Assembly: GCA_005281725.1 (NCBI GenBank)
Contig: SSBO01000012.1
Location: 3,144,194-3,208,193, forward strand
Length of the DNA: 64,000 nt
Direction of reading: 5' to 3'
Origin: Wuchereria bancrofti
Lineage: Eukaryota > Nematoda > Chromadorea > Rhabditida > Onchocercidae
This document shows, one piece after another, positions 39,286-54,200 of the stretch (within the stretch, counting starts at the first letter, position 1; every line of letters begins with the position of its first letter). The translations under genes and the position numbers were made by a program. The notes under the pieces are model-generated. The model was not told the DNA's origin. It made no database searches and was given only the letters and a program-made list of their open reading frames with translations.

Positions 39286-42200
39286 ATGAAATACTCGAAG
39301 AAGCATAAGGAACCGGCATTTCTTTCTGTAGCTGCAAAAACATTGAGAAGACATTGTTCTGTGTTGGACGAAAAAATGAACTATGTACGTCTATCCTCAT
39401 GTTAATTGTCAGATCTCCAGTAAGAAGTTTAAAATAGGAAGAAGAGATTTTAAAAATTTCAGATACGTAGTTTTCATTTGTTAACGTAATCGCGTACTTT
39501 CATCATTGCATACGATGATAAAAATTTGGAACAGTTCGTTCCGCCAACGCAATCGAGCAAGTTATAAAATTTTTGGAATCTTCGAGGTACACCCACAAAT
39601 GAATGAATACATGCAGCAACCTTATTTTGAAAAAAATTTTTTTCAAAAAAGACGGAAACATAATATAAGGAAAAGATCATAAATTAACGACTAAAATAAG
39701 AATTAAGAAAATGCAATAAAAGCTTTTGCTTTCATACAAAATCTTTTAAGCGAAGAGAATCTATTCAAGAATATTTGACAGACAAGAAAGATGAGGAATG
39801 TTGAATGGTGCTTGTCTTATCAATAACAGGTTGATGGAGCAGATGTCACGAAATACATTTGACAAAAGGGAGACTTACTGCCGCGCGATAAAACAATAAC
39901 TGCTTGTAACTTTGAGAAGTGGAGATGTACTGATCGTGTTACTGTAAATGGAATGATTCTCGACACACCAGTATCGACTCAGTGCTAGACGTCTATTGCG
40001 ATTGAATAATCATCACTGACTGAACAAAAACAATGAGAAGGTTAAGCTAGAGGTCGAGGAGGATAAGCTGAGATGCAACAAAATGGAAGCTTCACTTTGT
40101 GTGCTTGTGTCTCACTTGTACCGAAAGCAGTGCAATAAGGACAAGTCGGCTCTGATGATCTTAGCGCCTCCTTTTTTTTCTCTCAGACTATACACAATAT
40201 TGCATTTCCTACCGGTTTGTCTTGCATCAGAATTCTTGTTATAATCGAAAAACTTTTCCGTTTGAACAAAAACATTCTGAATCTCTCTGAAATTAGGCTT
40301 ACCCAATTTCTTTCATAAAGTAGGCATTTCTATACTTCTATAGTCAAAGCTGATTAAAATCCGTTGAATTGAAATAAAAACTTTCAGTAAAATAGGTGTG
40401 ACCTAATGGATATTCTTGTCGGAATATTTTCCACCAGAATGAATGTATTACTTACATCATAGTTGCACAATACTTTCTATTGAATGGATAATTCGATTTC
40501 ACTTAAATCCCATTTCTATTTCTTAATCATAATTCCCATCACTTCTCTTTGTGTATTTAATATTTTATATTTTATGTATTATTTCTACTATCTTCTTCCA
40601 CCTTCCAATACCAGTTTTTCTTATTAACCCGAAATGAGTGACATTTTGCGAAATCCTCATGCATTTGTACTTGCACTAAATCCGAAAGTCTTGTTTTAGA
40701 TATTAAGTTTCGAACCCGTCTAATATAAAGTGTAGTGAATAAGTTTCTGAAAAATTTTAGATTTACTCTGACCAAAGTAAATCCTGTTGTACTTAATCTA
40801 TTAATGACTGAATGATTTCAGTAAATACAAGAAATATTAATAAGGGCATTTTGTCTATCCACTCCTGCAATGAGTTATTTGTTTAATTAGAATGACAAAT
40901 TTGTTATATCATTGAACTTTGACTACAATCAATATTGCATGCTCCATTGTTTATTTGCTGCTTGATATATGTAATTTTAGTGTATTTGAAGGCGTAAATT
41001 TATGAAACAATGTAAAAAAGTGTTGGATATCTTTAGCGTTAGTTCTAAGATATAAATGATATTCTGTAGTTGATTGATTATGTGTAATTCATCAGAATTC
41101 ATTTTACATCCGAATTAGTTTACATTTTTTGGCAAAAAGAAAATGAAGCCTTTAGAATAATTAACTTTGTCCACAGAATACTTGTGCATATATGCATATA
41201 AAAGAATGTAATTAAAAATTAAAAGTTTAATCAGTTATGTGTAATTCATCAGAATTCTACCAAAGAGTCAATTTTGCCTAGCTATTATATTCTAATGAGT
41301 TTGCGAAATTGCTTATCTTTAAGTTTTCTAAAAATTCATTCACTTTCGAAAACGTATAGTTCGTGATCGTGTCACTCCAAATATTTCATCTTATTTTCTG
41401 AATTCTAGCGTTGTTTCCTCCATTTTCTTGTTAAGTTGTCCAACATATTTTAGGATTTGTGACATGCAGACTACTTTCTCCTTTTTTGGCAGATTTTTTC
41501 CCTAACAATTTTTTCTGGTATTGCACTTTCCAAAACTGCGGTTTTCATTCGGTAGTATCCCCTAAGTTCATGTAAATTAAAAATAATTTACAAAACGTAT
41601 GAATGATTCCGGGAATCTTGTGTTCAATCTGTAGGAATGATGAATTATTGGAGTATTTCGAGATTGCATTCTTGAACTTAATCCTTCTAAGTCAAAGAGC
41701 CAGAACTGTAGATGGTGTCTTTAAAACTTGTCTCAATTTCAGGGGATTCAGTATTAAGCTTAAATCGTCCTATATAATCCAGGATTATAATTTTGACCGA
41801 TTTACTTTACTACAATGCATTAATATCCTTCGTATAACGTCTCTACGCCTGCATTTCACATTAGCTTGTGTTTTTCAGATTTCTATCAACAATTAAATTT
41901 TTTGTCCAAGAAGATGCGCAGCACGAAACTGTAAAATGATTCACAGTGAAAATTGTAATGTTTCGAAGCGAAAAATTCAATTTTCACCGAAAAACCTAAT
42001 GCCAAAATCTGCGAGCAGTTTTTAACGTCTTTTTTGCTTTCATTCTGATGTCTGAATCTTTTTCACAATCTGTTTTTTCATGAGGTAATTCAAAAGTAGC
42101 AATCCATTTTTGTTGCTCTTTGGCTGCAACGCGAAGTTCCATGAAATTTCAATTTCGTTTTGATTTATTTTGCTCGCTGTTTTGAATACTTGTCTTTCTA

Positions 42201-45200
42201 CTATAAGCTGTTCAGCATTTTATTATCTTTTCTGTTACACTTAAGTTTAAGTAGAAGAAAACTAACAGTTTATTTAAGCCACTGATTGAATATATTGATG
42301 AAACTTAAGTAGAATAAAGTAAAATCTGAAAGATATTGTCGACTAGAACTAAAAGATGTCTATTCTACAGTTAGATCCAAATTACAACCGCTGTAGCGAA
42401 GAAGTAATAAAACATAAATTTCGGTCAGTGCTGGATATAAAAATTTAGCTACTTTTTTCTGAAGCATCATCGTATACAGTCGGTGAAATCGATATCAATG
42501 ACTTTATGGGAAATGATGCAGAACAATGCTGCTTCCTCCATTTGGAAATCGATTTTTTCAGCAATCAGTGATCAGTGCAACACATCTCATGCTGACAGAG
42601 TTTCAGGTATTTTTAGAAGTTCAGAAAGGAAAGAAGAAATTAAAATATTGCTTTTTTTTTCTATTACTCCTCGGTTCTCACTTAATTTCGAGGTTCTCAT
42701 TTCTTTTGCTGATATTCGGATTGTTTGGTGATTGTGCATATCTACTACATTGTAGAAAATCTCCCAAACAAGCTTTTACCTTATAGAAAACGTTCTCTAA
42801 GTTGAGAAGTGCAGTTATCTACAGAAATGTAAAATGAGTCCAGCTGTTCCATGCTAGAGGACCTCTTCTGCTTATATTTTAATCTTTGACTTCATTAAAT
42901 CGGAAGTATTTGTAAAATCAACAAAACAAAAAAAAAAAAAAAATTCAGTCATATATTTTATTTCCGAAGTACATGCAACAAAAGTTCCTTACGTAATATT
43001 ACTTCCGTTAAATTATTTCCAGCTAACACAGAATTGAAAAAAGACTGTATGGTCGTTGTATGCGAAGGTTTAATATCTAGTTTATGCCAAAGTTAAAGGT
43101 TAAAGTTGAAAAAAGACTTTTTCAGATCATCGTGTTGGTTCAAAAATCGTAGTAGTCTACTAATGATGGCTTAGAATTAGGTAATCATTTTTTTATTGTA
43201 TTGAACTGTCATGATCTGACATATTTTCCCTGAATAGAGTGAAATCTAGAAATCTAATATAGAACTGTGGCGAGAAGACGAGTAAAGCAACAATGTGAAA
43301 TGAGCAATAGAGACTGTAATGCTTTCTTGAAGTGAAATATGAGTACTTAAGTTGGTTGAACTGAACAATTCCTTCTAGAGAAAAGATTATGTGAAGATTG
43401 AAATGGGATCTAGACTTCCATATTCCTGAAGCATTCCTCAAACTTATTCTAATTTGTCGAATCGTTTGGAATAATATCCCTTGAGACCGAAGATGAATAA
43501 TATTTCTCCGTATTTTTCCATCTCAAGCAATACTGCTTTTGTTTTCTATTCTCTCCACTGGTTTAAACTTCATTTTTCCTTCACAAGGATTTCTGAATTT
43601 AACAAAAAGCTTGTCACTAGAAAAGATCTGTGACAGGGAGAAAGAGTTATTCAAAGAACCAATCAGTTCACCGAAAGATGTTCAAAATTCACCCATTTCT
43701 TTTGCTTTCTTTCATCCTTTCTTTGGGGTTTTTCTCCTTTCATGTCATGCAAGCCGCATATTTTACTTCAATCTATACTTTTTGAAGTAAATTGACTAGA
43801 AATGAAAGGGAAGCTGGTTTAAGGGAAGGGGTAGAGAGTAAAGAAGAAGCAGTACAAGACGATCTTTTGCCTTCTTAGATGCAGATACAAGGCTGCAGCA
43901 GCTATATAAAGAAAATAAAGCTTAAACAAGTGAAGACAAACTTTCTCCAACCAATATGTTCCTATATGCCGTAGAGTTCCCTACATTCGAGAAAATTTGC
44001 AAACGCACAAGATTTCTTACTTTCCTTTGCTTCATAAGTAAGAAGAAGGAAAGTTTCCAGTAAACGATTCTTGAAAATCAGCAGCAGTTTGATTTTATTT
44101 CTTTGCCTCATTCTGCAGCTGTATTTACAACAATTTTTCAATTCTCAATCCTGTAGAAATTCGCATGACAGCCAGTGTTGTTGAACGACTTGTCAACGCC
44201 ATCCATTTAAGTGCAGCACCTCCAAAGCCGAACTCTTTACTTGTATTCGTCTGTAAGTTAGGTAAAGTTTCTTTAAATATTATATATTATTTTTGTATAT
44301 GACATTTATTTGAACATCTTTTCTTAGATAGAAGTGTATAGAAGATGATTCTGATTTCAAAAATCCCTCAAAAAAACTAAAAAGTTTATGCATGCTACAA
44401 AAGAAAGAAATATAAAGTTATGAACTGTAACTAATTCAAAAAATTGTGTCTATTCATACTTCAATTGTAAAATTAGCAGAGTAAAAAAAAATTCATAATC
44501 AGTGCAAAAAATTATGTTAGTCGTACACTGAACTAGTTTAGATTTCCTTTGAATAAGGTGTTAGCCGCTCAGTTTTAAAAATTTCTGGGAATGATCTTTT
44601 TACAGAATTAAAGACTATTATCTTATGTTTCAAAGTTTGTCTATGCGGAATTTATTGATTATATTTCTTAAATTCAAATCTATAATTTCATTTTTATCTC
44701 ACTTCTTTGTTTTTCCGAGAGATTTTCTTTCGTCCATTCGTTCATTGCATTATTCATTGGAGATCAATTGTGGCCATATCAATGAGGAATTTTCCTAAGT
44801 TTATAATTGAATTTCGCTTAGAAAAAATGAAATTGTAAAATCGACATTGTGAGATAGAGATATGTAATTCCACATTTTATTATCTCGGGAACTTTTATTC
44901 CGTATCAATCTACCAGATTTCAGAAGTGTAAAAATGCTTAGTTTATGCATCTCCAATTGATGTGGAATTTATGTTCTCAGTGTGGTAAAATTCCCGAGGT
45001 TTCACTCAGATGATAAATTTTGCTTTGAACTACTAAAAAACTTCTGATTTATAAACCGAATTTGTTAGTTTTTTACGTGAACCTCTTGAAGCGATGTGAT
45101 TTTTTGAATCACATAGAATTTTCAACTTTTGTTATTTACAAATATTAAAATGCACTATCGTTGTAAGTTTATTTATTTCTATGTTATACTGAACTGTTGT

Positions 45201-48200
45201 TGATGCAGTTCCGTTTTTTCCTCATTTACATCAGCTACTTTTAGTTTCATCACATGCAAACAGTTCCGCAGTACATGATTTTATAATTGGTGATGAACCG
45301 ATTGCTTTATTTCGACCGGAACTTGAGAAACTACAACGTATATTACATTTTCCCGAAGAATTAGCTTTTCAGGTTTGAAAAAAAAAACACTGGCTCTAAA
45401 TTCTTTTAAAACTATTCCATTTTTTTTCCATAATTCGTTTTTACCGATGACATTACGAAAGTATTAGAAATAGTTTTTTATTACAAAATGGAACTGTTAT
45501 AAGAACATAATAAAATTTATATAAAATTTGGATATCTTCAGTTTTGTAGTTTCTTTTTTAAAAAAAATTACCGCTAGAAACTTGTCCCAATATCATTCGA
45601 ATTTCTTGGTATTAAATTTGCTTGTTTAGACTAGGATTTTTGAAAAAGGGAACGTGTTTAGAATTAAGGGTTCACATGTGATAATGCTAAGTATGTAAGG
45701 TTTTTAGTTATCAGCAACCGAATATGAATTATTTTATCGAATGCAACCGATAGACTATGTCCATTATGTGAGCTGCGATTTAACTTCGGTACCAGTTGCA
45801 AACAATCCAAGTCCCGTTCAAAATCTTGTTAAACGCTTATCTGAGGTGTGATTAAAGTTCTCCATTATCCAGCTGTTATCATTTATCCCTTGCTTTAGGT
45901 AAACTTATAACATGGTTGTAAATGAATTACATACCGGAAAAATTTATTACTATTAGCTTAAATCATTAATTTTATGTACCCGCAAGAAGCTGCAAATTAG
46001 AACAGTGTATAGATTTATTGGCAAAACGTAACTTTGGCATGATTTCAATAAAGCTTTAATTTAGCCGGATGTTTTTTATGCTTGAGAAATTAAAAATAAT
46101 TATTACCGATAAGAATAGACAACCCAATAAGCCAAATTTTAATATTTTTTAATTTTTGGTATGCATTTTACGGATAATATTCGTTTTTCAGATAAGTTCA
46201 TGGGTAACCCATCTTATACTTAGCATGCCAACATCTGAAGAACGAAAAACAACTCTTATTTCTATTTTTCGAATGATCGATACGTGCTGGAACATTGGTT
46301 AATTTTTACTACAAACTTTTAACGGTGTTGACCTTTTCCAAACTTCTGTTTTTCATTTTTCTGTCAAATTTCTAAATGATTTGTCGTTTCAAAATTATGC
46401 TTTTAAGAACTTCTAAAGGAAAAAAAAAAACGAAACACATGCTTTTTGCATCAGCTATGAAAATGGGTTGTAGAAGTTCATAGAGATATTTGTTAAAGGA
46501 TTTAGGATTTAATAAGTATTAGTTTTTTGGCAGCGATTTTTCTAAGCGTTATTTCTGAAGTTCTGATTAGATTTTGAATATTAGATTCACCTTAATATAA
46601 AATTAAATTATTTATATTTTCTTCATTTTTTTAAAGAACATGGTATTTAGAGAAAGATTTATCTGTATGTGTGGGTGTGTATATGCTTTTTGTTTAGAAA
46701 AAGAGTGATGAAAATTGAAAAAGAAATACGAAAGAATAAGTCAAAGCGGAATAAAAACAGAAGTTTTAAGATGGATAATGTTTTTTATCTTTAGGTAATT
46801 TCAACGCAGCTGTTGAAATTCTGATGGGACTGAAAAGCGAAAAATTGCGATCATTTTGGTTGTCTTTGAGATCTGAGGAAAAGAAAAAATATGAACAGGT
46901 CCTTCGTTGAAAAATTTCATCTGGAGAAAAACAGGAAATCGTTAAATAAACTTTATATCACTTCAAAAATTTGTGCTTTGGTGTTATTTTTGATCACTGG
47001 AAAGAAAGGAAAAACTACGATGATGTGCAAAATTTATAGCTTTGTGATGCTCTGTTACCCAGTAATCAGGCGGCTTTATCGAGTACTTATCGAGAAGCGA
47101 TTCAAAGAGCTTTACGCATGCCACAGTGCAGGCTGATTCCTTTTTTCGGTATCTTCCTACGTGATCTATATGCAATAGTAAACGATATGCCAAGCGTTGT
47201 GATAACTGATGATGAAGATAAAGAGAGGCTTGAGGTATCATTGTTCCTTTACAACGCTGAATCGGATAAAAATATAATACCAAGTTAGAGATTAATTTAT
47301 TGAAAAGTTTTTGAATCTTTTTTGTAGCTTATGAATGAACAAACTGGCGACAATCATTGTACGTCTGAAATTGGAGTTAGTGGTTTGTTAAATGCTGATA
47401 AGATTAGTTTGGTGGCTGTGGTGCTTGATAATTTGGAATTGTTTTACCGTCATTATAAGAATATAACCAGTTTTGTCGTGGATCCTACCAAACCAAGTAT
47501 TGGGAAAGAAAATCCAAAACCTAAGGTATGTTTATAATCTTAGTTTATCAAGGAGTCTTAAAAACAAAACATAAACGAATATATCTGAAGTTCAAGGAAT
47601 TTCGACCTTTGGGACCGTAAATTTTTAGGGTTATCATCCAGTGCAACCTGTCAAAGGTCTTGCAAGAAATGTTACTTTGGTACCTTTGGATACGAACCGT
47701 TTCGATCTGGATGTGATCCAACGGCTTCATCATGGTACCACGGTCATTCATTGTGATCCGTATACAAGTCGCAGCACCCTTTGTATGCTGAAACTGGATG
47801 CCACTTGTGGCTTGTTGTCATGGCATAAAGTTGGTTATTTGGGAACGAAGGAGACAAAAGACAAAGTATTCTTTAACTCGTTAATTTTAATTAAGGACCT
47901 TGAATGAGAGGTTTTTCATTCAAAATATGCAGATATTCTAGGAATTTTTCCCCGGATATACATGAAATTTGTTGGTTATGTCTTTCAAATGTTTTAATGT
48001 GATGTCCAAGTTGAGAAGTTGAGCTTGTTTCTCGAAAAGCTTCCACTCCAATTAATTTTTTTTTAAGAAAAACTGTTTTAAATACATTCTAGGATGCATA
48101 TATCTCATCCGTGACACGAATACAAAATGCAAAAACGCAAAGTACAACATCAATGGAAAGTGGAAATCCCCCTTCATCACCAAGTTTACGACCAGCTGGA

Positions 48201-51200
48201 GCTGCCTGTACTATGCTGGAATGTGGCTTTTTAAAGCTCTCATATGTTAAATCTGTTGAAAATGTTGATTCACACGACATCAATATTGAGGTCAAATCAT
48301 CAGATTAAAGTTTTTCTTCCCGGAATAATATTTTCAAATTTAGTCAAGGTAGCAGTGACTGATAGCAGGATATGAGTGCTAAAAAACAGCGACGAATCTA
48401 AGGATATAAACAAAGAAAAAAAAAATGATAATTGATTCTTTGCATCCAGAATATTGAATTATTTATTATTTCGAAGGACTGCCTTTCAGAGCATTTACCG
48501 ACGTTACTGCAATGAAAAGATGTCTGTGCAAATGCATTGCTGGGCAATAAATTTTGGTTGTTATTTGTCCGATAATGAATTTTTGTACTTTATCGCACCG
48601 GAGAAAAGCGCTCAGTGCTGGATAACTGGGTTAACAGCTGTATGTTTGTAATTTAAATTATGCAATAATAATTAAGGGTTTTTAGTGATAAATTCTATGC
48701 TTATCTAATAAAGCTTGAGACACATCTACTTTCTCATTTTCCTCTTTTTACTGGAGTCAAGACTCTGTAGTTATTATAAATACAGTTAAAGGAATTTATA
48801 AAAATATCCTAAAATTCGTTCTTTAACCAATTTATAAAAATATCCTAAAATTTGTTCTTTAACCTTTTAATAATTAAAGCTTTCCAGATTGTAAACTACT
48901 TCCTAGAACAGCAAAAATGCGCAGATCGACGAGTTTTATGGCTTAGAAAACTCTATTTACAATTGTGTACTAATTATGAACAGGATAACGTAATTGATGA
49001 AGGCGTGATATCTACTGTACAGCCTCGTGAAGCTCTACAAGCTTTTGGTGGCCGAGCCAGAGAGTGGAGGGGTTTAGGTATAGCTAGATGATAAGTATCT
49101 TGATGAGAATCTATACTTTTAACGATTTCTTGCATCTCTGAAGATGCTTTAAATATTCTATTTCTTGTCAGGTTTGCAAAGTATCGTTTCGAAATCACCT
49201 CAATCAGGAACGAATCGTCCTGCAGAGGTTACGGCGGCAAAAGGTCGTTTAAAACAAATGACAAGTGCTGTTACTCGCCAAATGAAATTTGCAAATCGTA
49301 GTAGTGCTCATCCACAACCATTTATATCTTTGAAGGTGCTTTAAATATCCACATTCTGGAATACTAATTTTTGAATATTCAGAACTTTGAACTGCTTCAT
49401 TGTCAAAATTTCATGGAAATTGCTTAAGAATGACGAAGTGAAAAAAGAAGAATGTTGATACGACCATTATTTCAAAATACGCATCGTGAGAGAAATTTGA
49501 AGATAATATTTTAGTCAGAAATTTGCGGTATATTTTTACAGCTGTAATATTTTTCTGAAAGCTCAGATTTTCAGGCGCAATACCAGTCAGTACGAAATCG
49601 CATAGCTGGCCGACAATTTACTGTATCAGACCCAAGCATATCAAAGATGCCTCAATCACATGGCAGTTCCTCATCAGTCGATACTATTAGTCTCTCCTCT
49701 TGGTACAAATCCAGAAGGTTATCAGCAAGAACTTTAGCCAATTTCTGGTCTGGGAAGACAAAAAAGTAAGCCCTGATTGTAAGACTTGCATGATAGCCTC
49801 CCAAATTGTTCAGAAATATATTTTAGGATATTAAAATTGTATTGTGAACAAATAACTTCATTTTTCAAACATTCCCTTCTACCTGCATAGCTAAAAATTG
49901 GTTAGTTGTTTTTTAATAGTATGGAGTATCCAAAAAGTCGAAATATTTCTAAATTACTGCTACTTCTTTTTTAATAGGACAAAAAGTTCCGAAAATGCAA
50001 GTCAAAACCCAGCTTTCTGTAAGGAGTTTTTGCTGTCCTCGAAATCGTGCGAAGGAGAATATTCTGAGAAGCCCGTAACATTATTCGAATTTATTGAATT
50101 GTACAAATCATTTAATGCAAACATGCGAACAGATCTAAAGTAAGTTCATTTTAGAAAATATGTTTTGAAGAACTTGAGTTCATACGAAAACATGTCAACA
50201 AGAATGAATGTGTTTTTTTTTAGAGATATTTTCAACGATTTCCTCGTGACATATGGATGTGGCAACGCAAACGCAGTTGAGCGTGAAAAAAATCAAATAT
50301 TTTCACAAATAGGATCACCGCTTTTGGATACTGAGTTTATACCAAACGGTTCATAATTCAGCGTAAACATTGGAATTGAAGGAAGATGATGAAGTTTACA
50401 TAGAAAATTACATTTTGATATAGACCAACATATATATATATATATATATCGTGATTGTATATCTATGTTTTTCTTATATGTTCAGGAAGAATTATTTAAT
50501 AACAGTTTATGTGCTTTTTTGCAGATGTTCTTACAAGGAATACTTTTACTACTCAGCGTATTAGTGAGAAACAACAAAAGGTATACAACGCACTAGCTCT
50601 TGCTAGTTTAAATAGGTGTTTTTTTTTCGTTCAAAAAAAGAATTGAAAATTGATCGTTGCTTTTTTGGACTTATGAAATATCCAAGTGAGAAACATTTTT
50701 TGATGTGTACACAGTTACAGCACAATTGCAATAATGTATTGCTTAAATTCTTCAGTAGAATTCTATAAACGAATTGGGAGAGAAGGTCAATAAGGTAGTA
50801 ATTAGTGCCTAAATATCAAAAACAGCAAAAATCCTTACGATTTATGATATAAGAGTAAAAAACTCTTACAATTTTTTCGTGATTAGGTAGGCTTGTTGAT
50901 GCAGTTTGAACTTTCAGGAAATTTTCGTAACAAGCACACTATTTCAGTACGGGGCTAACGGATACATTAAGATATTCATTTCTAACTCCCGCAATGCTGA
51001 AACAATTTATTGAGATACATCAGATGGAAATTGTGGATGAAGATTATGCTATCAAGATAATACAGGTTTTATAATGAATGTAATGACACGAAATTATATG
51101 TCATGTGTTGCATAATTTCCTATCGAAAACTTTCATTGCTTCCAGGAACACGAACCGAATTCAATTTACCGAAGTAATCAGCAGCTTTCATTTGAAGGAT

Positions 51201-54200
51201 TTGTACGCTATATAACCGACTCAACGAATTATGCATTTGTGCCTGAAGCAATCAAACCTGATCAAGATATATTTCATTATCCATTAAACTATTACTATAT
51301 TTGCTCAAGTCACAATACTTACCTCACAGGTCATCAGCTGAAAGGTGAATCATCCACCGAAATGTATCGCCAGGTTGGATTTACACGCACAAGAATTACA
51401 AATAAATGATATTATTATACATATTAATAATTAAGGCTGCTGTTCTTACCCATCAAATCATTTCTATACTTGCTTAAGTTACCAATGACAAAGTAATTCC
51501 AAAAAATTCTCGAATGATGCATTTCTTTTATGTGACTTGAATGAATGATGTACATTGTTTCAATCAAATTTGTTAAAATTCGAAATTGTAGAATACTTGG
51601 TGCTACACGAAAAAACACATATACTATTTTTTACTTAAGTCAGTTAAATTAAATTAATTTATGTTCCAGGTAAATTTTGCAAAAAATTGTAGGTACTATT
51701 GACAGGCTGTCGTTGCGTTGAATTAGATTGCTGGGATGGTGAAAATGGCTTGCCTCAGATATTCCATGGCCACACTTTGACATCCAAAATTGGCTTTCGT
51801 GAAGTACTTACTATCATTAAAAAAAGTGCCTTCGCTACCAGCAGTTTACCTGTTATTTTATCAATCGAAAATCATTGCTCACTTCAGCAGCAAGCGAGAA
51901 TGGCCCAAATGTTTAGAGTTCGATTTCCACCTTTTTGAACTTTGATTTTAAAAATTCATTTTGCCCAATGTTTCATTTCAAGCAGTGCTCATGTGTATTT
52001 CAGAATTACCTCGGTGAAAAACTTGTTACATATTTCTTGTTCGAAGCTGACTATAGTAATTCTCCACGACTTCCATCACCGTGGCAGTTGCAAAATAAAA
52101 TTTTAATTAAAAATAAGAAAATGGTCGCAGAACCAAGTGCCGGACTGCGTGTGGATAAGTACTTTATCAAAAATGAAGGCGATGCGGTTATGGAGCAGAC
52201 TGAGTTTGTTTACTTGATAAAATAATTCTTTAACCAATTTTTAAAAAAATAATGAATGCTTGAAATTTGCAGTGGATTCTATGGAACAGATGAAGATGAT
52301 CTTGAGGAATTTTATGATGATTTGGATGACGAAGAAGCAGGTCAGTTTACATTTTACTACTGGTTCCATATAAACCTCAAGTGATGTAATTTACCTCAAC
52401 TGTTTTGATGCTATGCAGATTCGGAAAGTCCAAGGATAATAAATCGATTGTCAAGAGGTACACTGCATGAATCGTCCGGTGAAACTGAAGAGGAGCACAA
52501 ATACTCTGTATCCAGATCAGAACATGCGGTTTGTTTAAACTTTTAAAATTTTTGACCACCCAAATGTTTCAGAACTACTCATATAACAGTAATATTTCTG
52601 CAATACAGATCGGAATTTGGCAGGGCATATAATCTGGAAGTGATATAAATTCGGTATGTTGTCTGTTTCATTTTTAATTGGCTGAATCAATTTGCCATCT
52701 GGTCTTATAGAACTGAATAATTTAACCATTCTGTAGTTCATACATGTTTCATAAATCACATCTCACTGGAATAATTTGTCTGTAACATTCATTTAATACT
52801 AGACAAGTGCACCATTGAACTGAGGAGCAGATGATGACCTATCATCATTTAATCAAGAAACAGTGTTTCAGAGGCCCATTAAGAAGATGCCAGGACCCCC
52901 AGTTGCACCTGAATTATCGGATCTAGTGAATTACATGCAGACTACTAAATTCAAGGTAGGATTAACCGTTTGATGGTGGCCACTCAAGCTTCTCTCAGTA
53001 CGACTTTACGTTCAGCTCTGAGTTCAGTCTCGCAAAAATTCTGTATATTGTAGTGATGTATCACTATTTGAGTTCTTTATAATGTTGCGTAAATCTCCCT
53101 TACATAGTGGTAAAGAGAATTTTTTGGGGTTTTCCTGGTATGGTCGATTTTGTTCATCGACGGGAAGAACCTGCCAAATCTTCGGTGCTGGGGATGACTC
53201 GAGCAGGCTCTAATTTATTGCCAATATCAAGTCCACCACGACGGTTGCGGAATGTTGCATTATCCAATGGAGAAAATAAATTGAAATCTGGAGAAGAAAC
53301 TCGATTTGCTTTCTTTTCATCTTCAAGGCCCAACAGTAATGCATCTTGCTATCAGGTTACATCACTGAATGAATCATCCGCCCGGAAACTTTCAAGGTGA
53401 TTGTTGCAATTTTAAAAACTAACATTTATAGAGCTCACTAGCTCAAAAATTTATAAGCTTGCAGTTATCATAAAGTTTATAAGGCTGCATTTTGAGGAAA
53501 ATGTATTTTCTGAACATTTCAGGAAACACCCACTGGAATTTATCGCTTATTCACGTGAACAGATTGTTAGAACGTACCCTGGCGGTATGCGCATTGATTC
53601 CTCCAACTTCAATCCAGTTCAGTACTGGGCATTTGGTTTGCAAATGGTTGCCTTGAATTTTCAAACCACTGATATAGCAATGGCCGTAAACGCAGCAATG
53701 TTCGAACAAACTGGGAATTGTGGATATATTTTAAAACCGAGGGTTTTATGGGATAATTCTCATCCACACTATAATCGTTTTAATCCGCTCTGCAAAGATA
53801 CTACTTCAATATCTGCGCTGTTTTATACAATTAAGGTAAATTTTGTTTGTTTCTCGTTCCAATCAATTGTTATTGAATGAATCAAATGACTAACTATACG
53901 AAGAGAAATAAAATCAGTTCATGATCGAACGTAATGTTACCCGTTGGTTTTTCGTCAAAACATCTAGGTTCGTTCTTCATAATTGAGTTGAAAGCAGTCA
54001 AATTTCAGGCAAGAAATATCAAAATTTAGTCTTTATGACTTCCTGAGTAGAAGATTCAGGAGTTAGTTTTGATTAAACTCGACTTCAAGAGTGTATCCTC
54101 TCCATGGATTTGATTTACGTTATGTGAATGAGCTTGTTGTACATGCATTGAAAAAGTCACACAATAACTAACTTTTTTTTGTCATTTTTACTAAAATTTG

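Noticed and set aside
41603..41896. 97-codon plus-strand frame inside the long plc-1 intron
   Set aside because: A splice-bounded sub-block exists, but its phases (2 in, 1 out) do not fit between the phase-0 flanking exons.
42354..42422. Possible phospholipase exon starting [16 protein letters not shown]
   Set aside because: Its only good donor (GTCAGT) is in phase 2, and joining to the 42480 exon creates an immediate stop.
48455..48489. Earlier acceptor (CATCCAG) for the phospholipase exon at 48490
   Set aside because: In the required phase it runs into a stop. The TTTCAG at 48489 keeps the PH-like domain in frame.
50581..50586. Donor-like GTATAC inside the phospholipase exon 50525-50615
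   Set aside because: Cutting here gives the wrong phase for the next exon. Reading through to the donor at 50616 restores the frame and the conserved [11 protein letters not shown] segment.
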